NCBI GenBank assembly: GCA_019423755.1 | Contig: JAHZAU010000009.1 | Span: 1 to 64,000, forward strand | Length of the DNA stretch: 64,000 nt | DNA from: Oscillospiraceae bacterium | GTDB taxonomy: Bacteria; Bacillota; Clostridia; Oscillospirales; Ruminococcaceae | Direction: 5' to 3' | Shown here: one piece after another, positions 16,638-25,013 of the stretch | Layout: every line of letters starts with the position of its first letter | How positions within the stretch are numbered: position 1 is the stretch's first letter | The notes under the pieces: model-generated | Database searches by the model: none | What the model was told of the DNA's origin: nothing | The model's input: the letters and a program-made list of their open reading frames with translations, nothing else | Translations under genes and position numbers: made by a program

Positions 16638-17402
16638 TTACTTCTGGTGTTCCAGCAGCTCCTGGGCCAGCGCCAGATACGCCTGCGCGCCCTTGGAGTT
16701 GCGGTCAAAGTAGATGGCCGGCATCCCGAAGCTGGGCGCCTCGGACAGGCGGACGTTGCGCGGGATGACGGTGCGGTACACCTTGTTGGGGAAGTATTTC
16801 TTCACCTCGTCCACCACCTGCATGGTCAGGTTCAGGCGGCTGTCGTACATGGTCAGCAGTACCCCTTCGATCTCGATGACCGGATTATACAGGCGTTTGA
16901 CCTGCCGCACGGTGGCGATCATCTGGGAAAGGCCCTCCAGGGCGTAGTACTCGCACTGGATGGGGATGATGATGCTGTCGCTGGCCGCAAAGGCGTTGAG
17001 GGTGATAAGCCCCAAAGACGGCGGGCAGTCGATGAGGGTGTAGTCGTACTCTTCCTTTAAAGGGGCCAGCGCCTGCCGCAGCTTCATGGTGCGTTCCGGC
17101 AGTTCCACCAGCTCGATCTCCGCCGCCGCCAGGTCCATACTGGACGGCAGCAGGTCTACGTTTTCAAATTCGGTTTTAATGCGGGTCTGGGTGGCCCGCT
17201 CCTGGCCGATCAGCAGGTCGTAGGTGGAGCGCTCCAGCTCCCGCTTGTTGACCCCCAGGCCGCTGGTGGAGTTGCCCTGCGGGTCGATGTCCACCAAAAG
17301 GCACCGCTTGCCCATCTTCCCCAAAGCAGCGATGAGGTTGATCACCGAGGTGGTCTTGCCCACGCCGCCCTTCTGATTTGCAACTGAAATGATTTTGCCC
17401 AT
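16638..17402 (-). CDS. parA: Chromosome partitioning ATPase ParA (Soj)
   Basis: A 254-residue ParA/Soj ATPase. It has the deviant Walker A KGGVGKTT (11-18) with the signature lysine at K11, a VDIDPQGN switch region and DCPPSLG as the Walker B-like region. Soj uses ATP-dependent dimerisation on nucleoid DNA and is stimulated by ParB; in Bacillus it also regulates DnaA. I chose the ATG at 17402, which has GGAG 6 bases upstream, rather than the ATG at 17414, which has no ribosome site. The N-terminus starts at the nucleotide-binding domain without the extra HTH seen in plasmid type Ia ParA. Confidence 0.95.
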   Translation of the reverse strand: MGKIISVANQKGGVGKTTSVINLIAALGKMGKRCLLVDIDPQGNSTSGLGVNKRELERSTYDLLIGQERATQTRIKTEFENVDLLPSSMDLAAAEIELVELPERTMKLRQALAPLKEEYDYTLIDCPPSLGLITLNAFAASDSIIIPIQCEYYALEGLSQMIATVRQVKRLYNPVIEIEGVLLTMYDSRLNLTMQVVDEVKKYFPNKVYRTVIPRNVRLSEAPSFGMPAIYFDRNSKGAQAYLALAQELLEHQK

Positions 17403-17511
17403 GTGATTCTCCATAAAACAGGGCTCAAACGGCCCTTTTTTTCAAAATTCTACTGATTACAGATATTATAGCACAGCCTTTGCGGGAAGAAAAGCGTCCA
17501 CCCTCCCCAAA

Positions 17512-17527
17512 TGTTCCACGTGAAACA
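17512..17527. promoter_or_regulatory. parS centromere site (one mismatch)
   Basis: The 16-mer TGTTCCACGTGAAACA matches the bacterial parS consensus TGTTTCACGTGAAACA in 15 of 16 positions. It lies between parA and the serpin gene and should be a ParB loading site. Confidence 0.92.
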
Positions 17528-17621
17528 TAAATTTCGCCCCAGCTGCAATAAAATCCGCCCGCCAAGGCACTAGTGAAGTAACCGAATCATTTGTGATTTC
17601 CCTTTTAAGGAGGTATTCGTT

Positions 17622-18953
17622 ATGAAGCCAACCAAACTGCTTGCTCTGCTCTGTGCCGCTATGCTCACCGTCAGCAGCACCGCCTGCGCCGCAGGCGCCG
17701 AAACCAAACCCAATCCCGACGTAGCCGAAGTCCCCGCTGAGACTACCGAAACACCTTCCGGCGAGGAAGTGTCCGCCACCGAAGAACCGTCCTCCGGTGA
17801 AGAACAGTCCGTCCCCGACGAGCAGGTGGACCCCGCCTTCCTTACCTCGCTGGATAAATTCAGCTCCAACGCCGCCAGCGCGGTCTTCACCGCCACCGGC
17901 ACCGACAAAAACCTCTGCTTCTCCCCCGTCAGCCTGGCTTACGCCCTGGGTATGCTCTCTGTCGGGGCGCAAGGTTCCACTTTCAACAGTCTTTCCTCCA
18001 CTCTCAACCTTTCCAACAACGATCCTTCCACCGTTTTGCACCAGTTTTCCCTGTTGATTCCCACCCACATGGGGGAAAGTGGGTCCGCCGTCATCGAGAC
18101 TGCCAACTCCATTTGGATGCAGAAGGACTTCCCCTTCCTGGATAGCTACATCCAGTCCATCACCGACGCCTTCCAGGCCGAGTCCTTCCTGGTGGACTTT
18201 GAGGACGCCGCCACCGCCGACCAGATGGCCCAGTGGGTCACCGATCAGACCCATGGCACCATCCAGTCCAAGTTCGTCCCCGACCCCATGCAGGTCCTCT
18301 CCCTCATCAACACCATCTATCTGAAAGCCGCCTGGCTGGACCCCTTCCAGCCGGAAAACACCACCGCCGGTGAGTTCCACACCGCCGATGGCTCCACCGT
18401 CAATGCTTCCTTTATGGAACAGCTGCTGATGAACCACAAATACACCGACGTCAACAACTGCCGCGTGGTGGAGATGCCTCTGGGCAGCGGCTTGAGCATG
18501 AGCCTCATCCTCCCCAACATGGGCATCGACGCCGGTTCCCTGGCCACCGACCCCGCCGCCCTGGACGCCCTGCTCAATCCCCCGGAAGCAAACAGCAAGC
18601 TGGCCGATATCACCATCCAGCTGCCCCGCTTCTCCTATGACACCACCCTCAACCTGAAAAATACCCTGCAGTCCCTGGGCCTGGGCGAGCTGTTCCAGGA
18701 CCCCGACCTGTCCGCTATGACCACCGAGGACGTCGCCGTCTCCTCCTGCATCCAGCAGACCCACATTGCTGTGGACGAAGAAGGCTGCGAAGCTGCCGCC
18801 ATGACCGCTATCGGCGTCGCCGCTATGGCCGCTCCCATCACCGCCCCCGAGCAGATCACCTTCCGCCTGGACCGCCCCTTCCTCTTTGCCATCCAGGACT
18901 ATAACGACCTGCCCCTCTTCATCGGCCTGGTGAACCAGCCCGACGCCCAGTAA
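17622..18953 (+). CDS. Secreted serpin (serine protease inhibitor)
   Basis: A 443-residue serpin. It has a signal peptide (about 1-22, with a weak lipobox-like STAC), a low-complexity Glu/Pro/Thr linker to about residue 65, then a full serpin domain ending in the family signature FRLDRPFLFAI...FIGLVNQP. The hinge of the reactive loop is EEGCEAAAMTA (386-396) with G388 at P15, small residues at P12-P10 and Thr at P8, which is what inhibitory serpins need. Counting 15 residues places the scissile bond near Met402-Ala403, suggesting elastase- or subtilisin-like targets; this is inference. Cys at P14 is unusual. AAGGAGGT precedes the ATG. It lies between two parS sites in the chromosome segregation locus, on the opposite strand to parA and noc. 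Confidence 0.9.
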   Translation: MKPTKLLALLCAAMLTVSSTACAAGAETKPNPDVAEVPAETTETPSGEEVSATEEPSSGEEQSVPDEQVDPAFLTSLDKFSSNAASAVFTATGTDKNLCFSPVSLAYALGMLSVGAQGSTFNSLSSTLNLSNNDPSTVLHQFSLLIPTHMGESGSAVIETANSIWMQKDFPFLDSYIQSITDAFQAESFLVDFEDAATADQMAQWVTDQTHGTIQSKFVPDPMQVLSLINTIYLKAAWLDPFQPENTTAGEFHTADGSTVNASFMEQLLMNHKYTDVNNCRVVEMPLGSGLSMSLILPNMGIDAGSLATDPAALDALLNPPEANSKLADITIQLPRFSYDTTLNLKNTLQSLGLGELFQDPDLSAMTTEDVAVSSCIQQTHIAVDEEGCEAAAMTAIGVAAMAAPITAPEQITFRLDRPFLFAIQDYNDLPLFIGLVNQPDAQ

Positions 18954-18967
18954 TTTTTCTTTCCACG

Positions 18968-19020
18968 ACCAAAAAAGGCCGCAGCCAAAGCAAGTTGCTT
19001 TGGCTGCGGCCTTTTTTGGT
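18968..19020. terminator. Very long perfect bidirectional terminator after the serpin
   Basis: Arms 18968-18993 and 18995-19020 are 26-base perfect inverse complements with one base between them; the tip must open into a loop of a few bases. Both ends carry six A or T residues. Confidence 0.92.
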
Positions 19021-19100
19021 GAATCAGCTTGGGAAGTCAAAATCCAAGGCGCCTGGGAAGGGACGCCGTAGGAACCAGGTTGTCGGGGCGGGTCGATTTT

Positions 19101-19116
19101 TGTTTCACGTGAAACA
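19101..19116. promoter_or_regulatory. parS centromere site (perfect)
   Basis: TGTTTCACGTGAAACA matches the parS consensus at all 16 positions. It abuts the 3' end of noc, so the ParB-binding site almost touches the gene of the ParB paralogue. Confidence 0.97.
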
Positions 19117-19956
19117 TCACCCGGTTTTCCGGGTCTTGGAGCGGTAGGCGCTTTCTTTGGGGATACGCACGGTGTACACCAGACAATCTTCCTCCTCGGC
19201 CATCTGGGTCTTGGCCCGGATGCCGGAAAGCTTCATAGTCTGGATGGCCTTGTCGATGCTGTTGAGGAAGATGCGCAGGTCCTTGACCACAAACAGCCGG
19301 TGGGCCTTGTGGGTCTCCTTGGGCTCCAGGCGGCTTCGGACGTATTCCTCCGTTTGGGAAACGTTCATCTGCCGTTGGGCGATGGCCTCCACCGCCTCCA
19401 GGATCGCTTCCTCCCCCTGCTCTGCCAGCGAGAGCAGCGCCCGGGCGTGGCGCTCGGTCAGGCCGCTTTCCAGCATCTTCTGCCGCAGCGGGCCGGAAAA
19501 TTGCAGCAGCCGCAGCTTGTTGGCCACGGTGGACTGGTTTTTCCCCAGCCGCGCCGCCACCGCCTGCTGGGTCAGGCCGGTCATCTGTACCAGACGTTGG
19601 ATAGCCGCCGCTTCCTCAAAGAAGTTCAGGTCCTGCCGCTGGATGTTTTCGATGAGCGCCAGGGCGGCGCTGTCCTCCTGGGCCATTTCGGTGACGATGG
19701 CCGGGACGCTTTCCATCTTGAGCATCCGGCAGGCAAGCAGCCGCCGCTCCCCGCTGACCAGCTGATACCGGCCGTCGGCCTGAAGCAGCACCGTCACCGG
19801 CTGCAGCACCCCATATTGGGCGATACTGCTGGCCAGCTGTTCCAGCTTGTCCGGGTCGAAGCTGCGCCGGGGTTGGTTTGGGTTGGGGACCACCTGGTCC
19901 ACCGGGATCAGTACCACCTTGTTGATGACCTTTTGTTTCGAGAGCAAAGCTTTCAT
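19117..19956 (-). CDS. noc: Nucleoid occlusion protein Noc (ParB paralogue)
   Basis: A 279-residue ParB-family protein. GERRLLA (69-75) replaces the GERRWRA box of ParB, ENIQRQDLN (103-111) follows, and the helix-turn-helix lies at about 128-151. Position next to rsmG-mnmG and a second ParB gene in the same region indicate Noc, which in Bacillus binds specific DNA sites and the membrane and blocks division over the nucleoid. I chose the ATG at 19956 because AAGGAAGGGA lies upstream; a TTG at 19989 has none. A strong promoter lies about 240 bases upstream, leaving a long structured leader. An amphipathic N-terminus as in Bacillus Noc is not clear. Confidence 0.88.
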   Translation of the reverse strand: MKALLSKQKVINKVVLIPVDQVVPNPNQPRRSFDPDKLEQLASSIAQYGVLQPVTVLLQADGRYQLVSGERRLLACRMLKMESVPAIVTEMAQEDSAALALIENIQRQDLNFFEEAAAIQRLVQMTGLTQQAVAARLGKNQSTVANKLRLLQFSGPLRQKMLESGLTERHARALLSLAEQGEEAILEAVEAIAQRQMNVSQTEEYVRSRLEPKETHKAHRLFVVKDLRIFLNSIDKAIQTMKLSGIRAKTQMAEEEDCLVYTVRIPKESAYRSKTRKTG

Positions 19957-19983
19957 CGGCGGTCCCTTCCTTTCTGTGGTTCT

Positions 19984-20194
19984 ATTCAAAACACCCGCAG
20001 GTGTCGTCTTGCGACGGGGCAGCCCCTGCGAGCTGCCCCACCGGGGAAAAGAAGTCGCCAGAATATTTCTGGCTCGATGGTAAGGGGGCTCCGCGGACAG
20101 AACGGAGCAAGGTCAACCTGCACGGTTGTCCAGCTATGGAAAAGGAAAAAGCATGGAATCCCATCTCGAATCATCTTCGCTATGGTTTCCATGC
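19984..20194 (-). other. Hairpin-rich leader or small RNA upstream of noc
   Basis: From the promoter at 20199-20227 the transcript would pass five or six perfect short hairpins before noc: 20151-20194 (8-base arms), 20114-20128, 20088-20108, 20058-20072, 20016-20039 (8-base GC arms) and 19991-20004 followed by TTTT. I see no gene in this 317-base gap. It does not match tmRNA, SRP RNA or RNase P core motifs that I know. Confidence 0.45.
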
Positions 20195-20198
20195 TTGT

Positions 20199-20227
20199 AT
20201 TATACCAGATGCCTGGTGTTTATTCCA
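20199..20227 (-). promoter_or_regulatory. Extended -10 promoter upstream of noc
   Basis: On the minus strand TGGTATAAT is an extended -10 (TATAAT at 20204-20199). A weaker -35 TGGAAT is placed 17 bases upstream at 20227-20222. Confidence 0.65.
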
Positions 20228-20272
20228 CTATTTTCCATCTCGCTTTTTCCCGACATTCCCGCCGGTTTCGAC

Positions 20273-20986
20273 CTAAAGGATGGGCTTTTTCTCCATCTTG
20301 GCGGCGTTTCTGGGGAATTGGGGCGGAGTTTGCGATATCTTTTTAATGAGCAGGATGGAACGTTTGCTCTCGTCCGGCAGGATGAACTTCTCCACCCGCT
20401 CTACCTTGCCGCCCATGGTGGCGATGGCGTTGCGGGCTTCCCGCTCCTCCTCCTCGATGTCGTAGCCCTTGAGCGCCACAAAATACCCGCCGGGCTTGAC
20501 ATAAGGGATGCAGTATTCCGCCAGGTTGCGCAGGCTGGCTACTGCACGGGCGCAGGAAAGGTCAAACTGCTCCCGCAGCTCCTTCTTCTTGCCGCCGTCC
20601 TCGGCGCGGGAATGGACGCAGACGCAGTCCAGACCCAGCTCCCGGCTCACCTCCGAAAGGAAGGTCAGCCGCTTGTTCAGGCTGTCCAGCAGCGTCACCT
20701 TCAGGTCAGGCCGCAAAATCTTCACCGGCACCGACGGGAACCCCGCCCCGGTGCCTACGTCGATGAGGCTGGCGCCCTCTGCCGGCTGGATGGCCCGCAG
20801 GAAAAGCAGGCTGTCCACAAAATGCTTGATGACGATCTCCCCCGGCTCGGTAATGGCCGTCAGGTTGATCTTCTGGTTCCACTCCACCAGCAGCTGGGCG
20901 TACCGGTCCAGCTGGTCGGCGGCCTGGTCGTTCATAGGCACGCCCATGGCCTCGCTGGCAGAAAATAGCAAATCTTTGTCGATCAT
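20273..20986 (-). CDS. rsmG: 16S rRNA (guanine527-N7) methyltransferase RsmG
   Basis: A 237-residue class I methyltransferase. The SAM-binding motif is LIDVGTGAGFPSVPVKI with LLDSLNKRL as the next strand; WNQKINLTAIT near residue 36 is also typical of RsmG. It methylates G527 in the 530 loop of 16S rRNA; loss gives low-level streptomycin resistance in other species. Its ATG at 20986 overlaps the stop of the upstream GNAT as ATGA, so it is coupled to it. A C-terminal extension beyond KKISQ is short and basic. Confidence 0.95.
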   Translation of the reverse strand: MIDKDLLFSASEAMGVPMNDQAADQLDRYAQLLVEWNQKINLTAITEPGEIVIKHFVDSLLFLRAIQPAEGASLIDVGTGAGFPSVPVKILRPDLKVTLLDSLNKRLTFLSEVSRELGLDCVCVHSRAEDGGKKKELREQFDLSCARAVASLRNLAEYCIPYVKPGGYFVALKGYDIEEEEREARNAIATMGGKVERVEKFILPDESKRSILLIKKISQTPPQFPRNAAKMEKKPIL

Positions 20987-21558
20987 TCGTCTTCCCCTTC
21001 CTGTTGTTCCATCTCCCGGTTGCGCAGCACCATGTGCACGTGGTCCTCCCACACGCCATTGATGCGCAGATATTTGGGCGAGACCCCTTCCCGCTCCATG
21101 CCCAGCTTCTCCGCTACCCGCAGAGAGCGGGCGTTGCGGGGCAGGATGTTGGCCTCGATGCGGTGCAGCCCCAGCTCAGTAAAGGCGATTTGGGCCGCCT
21201 TCTGGGCCGCTTCGGTGCAGTATCCGCGGTTGATAAGCTCCCCGTCCATGTGGTAGCCCATAAAGCAGGACAAAAACGCCCCGCGCACGATCTCACTCAG
21301 CCCCACAAAGCCGATGATCCGCTCCGGCTCCCCCTTTAAGGAAAGCCACAGCCGCAGGCAGCGCCCCTCCTCCTGGCGGGCGGCGTCCTGACAAAGCAGC
21401 GTGCGCTGGCCCTCCTCGGTGTAAAATTCATCGGGGCGTACCGGGTCGGTCTCCCGGTGAAATTCTTTATTTTTCGCAAAATACCGGGCCACTTCCCCGG
21501 CCAATTCCGGGGCGGATGGCCGCAGGATCAGGCGTTTTGTTTCCCATTGCTGGTTCAT
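20983..21558 (-). CDS. GNAT acetyltransferase (RimJ/RimL-like)
   Basis: A 191-residue GNAT of the ribosomal-protein/small-molecule RimJ/RimL type. It starts with WETKRLILRPSAPELAG and has the acetyl-CoA segment GELINRGYCTEAAQKAAQIAF and LHRIEANILPRNARSLRVAEKLGM, both classical for the family. It is inserted between mnmG and rsmG, with ATGA overlaps at both ends (21555-21558 and 20983-20986), so it is fully integrated into the operon. The substrate is unknown; ribosomal proteins are a reasonable guess because of the neighbours but nothing in the sequence proves it. Confidence 0.85.
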   Translation of the reverse strand: MNQQWETKRLILRPSAPELAGEVARYFAKNKEFHRETDPVRPDEFYTEEGQRTLLCQDAARQEEGRCLRLWLSLKGEPERIIGFVGLSEIVRGAFLSCFMGYHMDGELINRGYCTEAAQKAAQIAFTELGLHRIEANILPRNARSLRVAEKLGMEREGVSPKYLRINGVWEDHVHMVLRNREMEQQEGEDE

Positions 21559-23444
21559 TGCCGGTCCTCCCGCTGCCCTTCCAGGTAGATGAGCAGCACC
21601 GAAATATCCGCCGGGCTCACGCCGGAGATGCGCGATGCCTGGCCGATGTTGCCGGGCTGTACCCGGTTCAGCTTCTCAATGGCTTCCAGCCGCAGGCCAC
21701 GCACCTGGTGGTAATCCAGGCCCTCCGGCAGGCGGCAGCTTTCCAGACGGCGCATCTGCTCCACCTGGGCCAGCTGCTTCTGGATATAGCCTTCGTATTT
21801 GATCTGAATTTCCACCTGCTCGGTGACCTCCGGCGGCAGCGGCGGACGCTGCGGATCGAAGGGTGCCAGGTCCTCATAGCCGATCTGCGGCCGGCGGATG
21901 AGGTCGTCGGCGTGGGCGCCGGTATCCAGCGGAGCGGTGCCCTTCTCTTCCAGCATGGCGTTGAGCTCCGGGGATGGCCCGAAGGTCAGCTTGTGAACCC
22001 GGGCGATCTCCTCCTTGATCTGCTGCTGTTTTTCCAGGTATCTTTGATACCGCTCCTCGCTGATAAGCCCGATCTCGTGCCCCAGAGGGGTCAGACGCTG
22101 GTCGGCGTTGTCCTGCCGCAGCAGCAGACGGTACTCCGAACGGGAAGTCATCATGCGGTAGGGGTCGGAGCAGCCCTTGGTCACCAGGTCGTCGATGAGG
22201 GTGCCGATGTAGCTGGACGCCCGGTCCAGCACCACCGGTTCCTTGCCCTGGACCTGCCGGGCGGCGTTGATGCCGGCGATCAGCCCCTGAGCGGCGGCCT
22301 CCTCGTAACCGGAGGTACCGTTAAACTGCCCGGCGCCGTAAAGCCCCGACACCGCAAAGAATTCCAGCGTGGGTTTCAGGTCCAGCGGGTCGATGCAGTC
22401 GTATTCGATGGCGTAAGCGTTACGCAGGATCTTGATGTTTTCAAAGCCCTTGATGGAGCGGTAGAGCGCCAGCTGCACGTCCTCCGGCAGGGAGGACGAC
22501 AGCCCCTGCAGGTACATCTCCTCGGTGTCCAGCCCCATCGGCTCCACAAAGGTCTGGTGGCGGGGCTTGTCGGCAAACCGCATGACCTTGTCCTCGATGC
22601 TGGGGCAGTACCGGGGCCCGACGCCCTCGATCTTGCCTCCGTAAAGGGGCGACCGGTGGATGTTGTCCCGGATAATCTGGTGGGTGGTCTCGTTGGTGTA
22701 AGCAATGTGGCAGACCACCTGATTCTTTAGCCCTTCCCGGGGCGTTTCAAAGGAAAACGGGATAATGGGCTCGTCCCCAGCCTGGACTTCCAGCTGGCTG
22801 TAGTCGATGGAGCTGCGCAGCACGCGGGCCGGGGTACCGGTCTTAAAGCGCCGCAGCCCGATGCCAAGCCGCTCCAGCGCCGCGCTGAGTCCATGGGCGG
22901 CGTGCAGCCCGTCGGGGCCGCTTTCCACCGCCGCGTCGCCCACATAGATGACGCCGTTTAAAAAGGTCCCCGAGCAGATGATGGCGGTCTGGGTCTCATA
23001 CACCGCGCCCAAACGGGTCACCAGCTCCCGCACCCGGCCGTTTTCGTCCCGCCGCAGGTCCACGATCTCCGCCTGGATGACGTCCAGGTTTTCCTGCAGT
23101 TCCAGGGTGTGCTTCATCCGCCGGTGGTATTCCATGCGGTCGGACTGCACCCGCAGGCTGTGTACTGCCGGGCCCTTCCCCCGGTTGAGCATCCGGCTTT
23201 GGAGGAAGGTCTCGTCCGCCGCTTTGCCCATTTCGCCGCCCAGGGCGTCGATCTCCCGCACCAGGTGGCCCTTGGCGGTGCCGCCGATGGACGGGTTGCA
23301 GGGCATGTTGCCCACGGCGTCCAAAGACATGGTAAAGATGGCGGTCTTGGCGCCCAGACGGGCCGCCGCCAGCGCCGCTTCGATGCCGGCGTGTCCCGCC
23401 CCGATGACCGACACATCGTATCGGCCCATGAAGTATTCGGTCAA
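21555..23444 (-). CDS. mnmG: tRNA uridine-5-carboxymethylaminomethyl synthesis enzyme MnmG
   Basis: A 629-residue MnmG (GidA) of normal length. The FAD dinucleotide-binding motif is VIGAGHAGIEAALAAARLG at the N-terminus and MPCNPSIGGTAKGHLVREID is highly characteristic. With MnmE it installs the cmnm5 group on wobble uridine 34 of several tRNAs using FAD and methylene-THF. Start codon: TTG at 23444 with AAAGGAGG 8 bases upstream; an in-frame ATG at 23429 is possible but farther from that site. It follows mnmE by about 14 bases, so the two partners are co-expressed. Confidence 0.96.
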   Translation of the reverse strand: MTEYFMGRYDVSVIGAGHAGIEAALAAARLGAKTAIFTMSLDAVGNMPCNPSIGGTAKGHLVREIDALGGEMGKAADETFLQSRMLNRGKGPAVHSLRVQSDRMEYHRRMKHTLELQENLDVIQAEIVDLRRDENGRVRELVTRLGAVYETQTAIICSGTFLNGVIYVGDAAVESGPDGLHAAHGLSAALERLGIGLRRFKTGTPARVLRSSIDYSQLEVQAGDEPIIPFSFETPREGLKNQVVCHIAYTNETTHQIIRDNIHRSPLYGGKIEGVGPRYCPSIEDKVMRFADKPRHQTFVEPMGLDTEEMYLQGLSSSLPEDVQLALYRSIKGFENIKILRNAYAIEYDCIDPLDLKPTLEFFAVSGLYGAGQFNGTSGYEEAAAQGLIAGINAARQVQGKEPVVLDRASSYIGTLIDDLVTKGCSDPYRMMTSRSEYRLLLRQDNADQRLTPLGHEIGLISEERYQRYLEKQQQIKEEIARVHKLTFGPSPELNAMLEEKGTAPLDTGAHADDLIRRPQIGYEDLAPFDPQRPPLPPEVTEQVEIQIKYEGYIQKQLAQVEQMRRLESCRLPEGLDYHQVRGLRLEAIEKLNRVQPGNIGQASRISGVSPADISVLLIYLEGQREDRQ

Positions 23445-23458
23445 GGTTTCTTCCTCCT

Positions 23459-24838
23459 TTATTTTCCTACGCAGAACCGGGCAAATACCTGGTCCACCAC
23501 CGCTTGGGTGGCTTTTTCACCGGTCAGGGAAAGCAGGCTGTCGATGGCCGCATCGATGCAGACGTTGACAGCGTCCAGCGTCTCCCCTGCCTCCAAGGCG
23601 TCCCACGCCTGGCGCACCGTGTCCCGGGCCTCCCGCACACACTGGCGCTGCCGCTCGTTGGCCAGGATACCGGCGGAGGAGTCCAGCCCCTCCAATTCCA
23701 ACAGGGAGAACACCTCCCGGCTCAGCGCCTCTACCCCGCTGCCCGAGGCCGCCGACAGCTCCACCACATGGGGGATGCGGCTGCGGATGGCTTCCAGGTC
23801 GATCTTCCGGGGCAGGTCGGTCTTGTTGATGACCGCCACCACCGGGCGGTCCTTGATGCGGTCGATCAGCTCCAAGTCCTCGGCAGTCAGGCTGTCCGAG
23901 CTGTCGAACACCGCCAGCACCAGATAGCTTTCTTCCAGCTTTTTGTTGGCAAGCTCCACCCCCATGCGCTCCACCGGGTCCTCGGTTTCCCGCAGGCCGG
24001 CGGTATCCGCCAGGTTTAGGATGACCTCCCCCAGCCGGATGGTGTCCTCCACCACGTCCCGGGTGGTGCCGGGGATCTGGGTGACGATGCTCTTCTGGGT
24101 GCCGGAAAGCAGGTTCATCAGGGTCGATTTTCCCACGTTGGGCCGCCCGACGATGACGGTGTTGACCCCTTCCCGCAGCACCTTGCCGCTGTCGTATTCC
24201 CGCAAGATCTGCTCCAAATCATGAAGGATTTCCCGCACCGAGGCCCGCAGGTTCTCGTCCGACACCTCGTCGATGTCCTCGTCCGGGTAATCCACCCACG
24301 CCGCCAGCGCCGAAGACACCTGCAGCATCCGGTCGGTGACCCCATGGATGCGCTGGTAGACCGCGCCGTCCCGGGCGGAAAGCGCCGCCTGGGCGCTGTG
24401 CAGCCCCTGGGCCTGGATCAGATCCGCCACCGCTTCCGCCTGGGTCAGGCTCATCTTGCCGTTGAGGAAGGCGCGCTTGGTAAACTCCCCGGCCTCCGCC
24501 GCCCGCGCTCCCGCCGCCAAGCAGGCCCGCAGGGTGCGCTTGACCAGGTAGATGCCGCCGTGGCAGCAAATCTCCACCACGTCCTCCCCGGTGTAGCTTT
24601 TGGGCGCCCGGTAGACAAAGACCACCGCTTCGTCGATCTCGCCGTCCTGGTCAAACACCCGGCCGAACAGCCCCCGGTAACCGGCGGTTTCGGCTACGGT
24701 GCGGCCGCTGACCCCGTGGAACACCCGGTCCGCCACCTGGGCAGCCTGGGGCCCGGAGATGCGGATCATGCCAATGCCGCCGGCAGCCACCGGGGTGGAG
24801 ATGGCGGCGATGGTATCGCTTGTTTGCGCAAAAATCAT
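23459..24838 (-). CDS. mnmE: tRNA modification GTPase MnmE
   Basis: A 459-residue MnmE (TrmE), the family's usual length. The N-terminal folate-binding domain begins TIAAISTPVAAGGIGMIRIS, the G domain has G1 GRPNVGKST, G3 DTAGL and G4 NKTD, and the C-terminus ends in the obligatory CxGK motif (CVGK). It is a potassium-activated GTPase that works with MnmG on tRNA wobble uridine. The ATG at 24838 was chosen because it gives the exact family start. A longer open frame to 25192 overlaps jag's 3' end and is unlikely. It lies between jag and mnmG. Confidence 0.97.
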   Translation of the reverse strand: MIFAQTSDTIAAISTPVAAGGIGMIRISGPQAAQVADRVFHGVSGRTVAETAGYRGLFGRVFDQDGEIDEAVVFVYRAPKSYTGEDVVEICCHGGIYLVKRTLRACLAAGARAAEAGEFTKRAFLNGKMSLTQAEAVADLIQAQGLHSAQAALSARDGAVYQRIHGVTDRMLQVSSALAAWVDYPDEDIDEVSDENLRASVREILHDLEQILREYDSGKVLREGVNTVIVGRPNVGKSTLMNLLSGTQKSIVTQIPGTTRDVVEDTIRLGEVILNLADTAGLRETEDPVERMGVELANKKLEESYLVLAVFDSSDSLTAEDLELIDRIKDRPVVAVINKTDLPRKIDLEAIRSRIPHVVELSAASGSGVEALSREVFSLLELEGLDSSAGILANERQRQCVREARDTVRQAWDALEAGETLDAVNVCIDAAIDSLLSLTGEKATQAVVDQVFARFCVGK

Positions 24839-24961
24839 AACAGGAGCCTCGCTTTCTTGCAGGACAGATGCCCCCGCGGCCCTTGCCGCCGGGCAAAACT
24901 TTATTCTTATATTATACCAAAAACCCCCGCCAAAGAAAACCGCCTGCGGCCCTTTCCCCAA

Positions 24962-24994
24962 ACAAAAAACAGGGATGCTTTCGCATCCCTGTTT
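24962..24994 (-). terminator. Terminator after jag
   Basis: On the minus strand AAACAGGGATGC and GCATCCCTGTTT form a strong stem followed by T-rich sequence. It separates jag from mnmE. Confidence 0.8.
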
Positions 24995-25013
24995 GCTTTT
25001 TTTGCTAGCTGGA

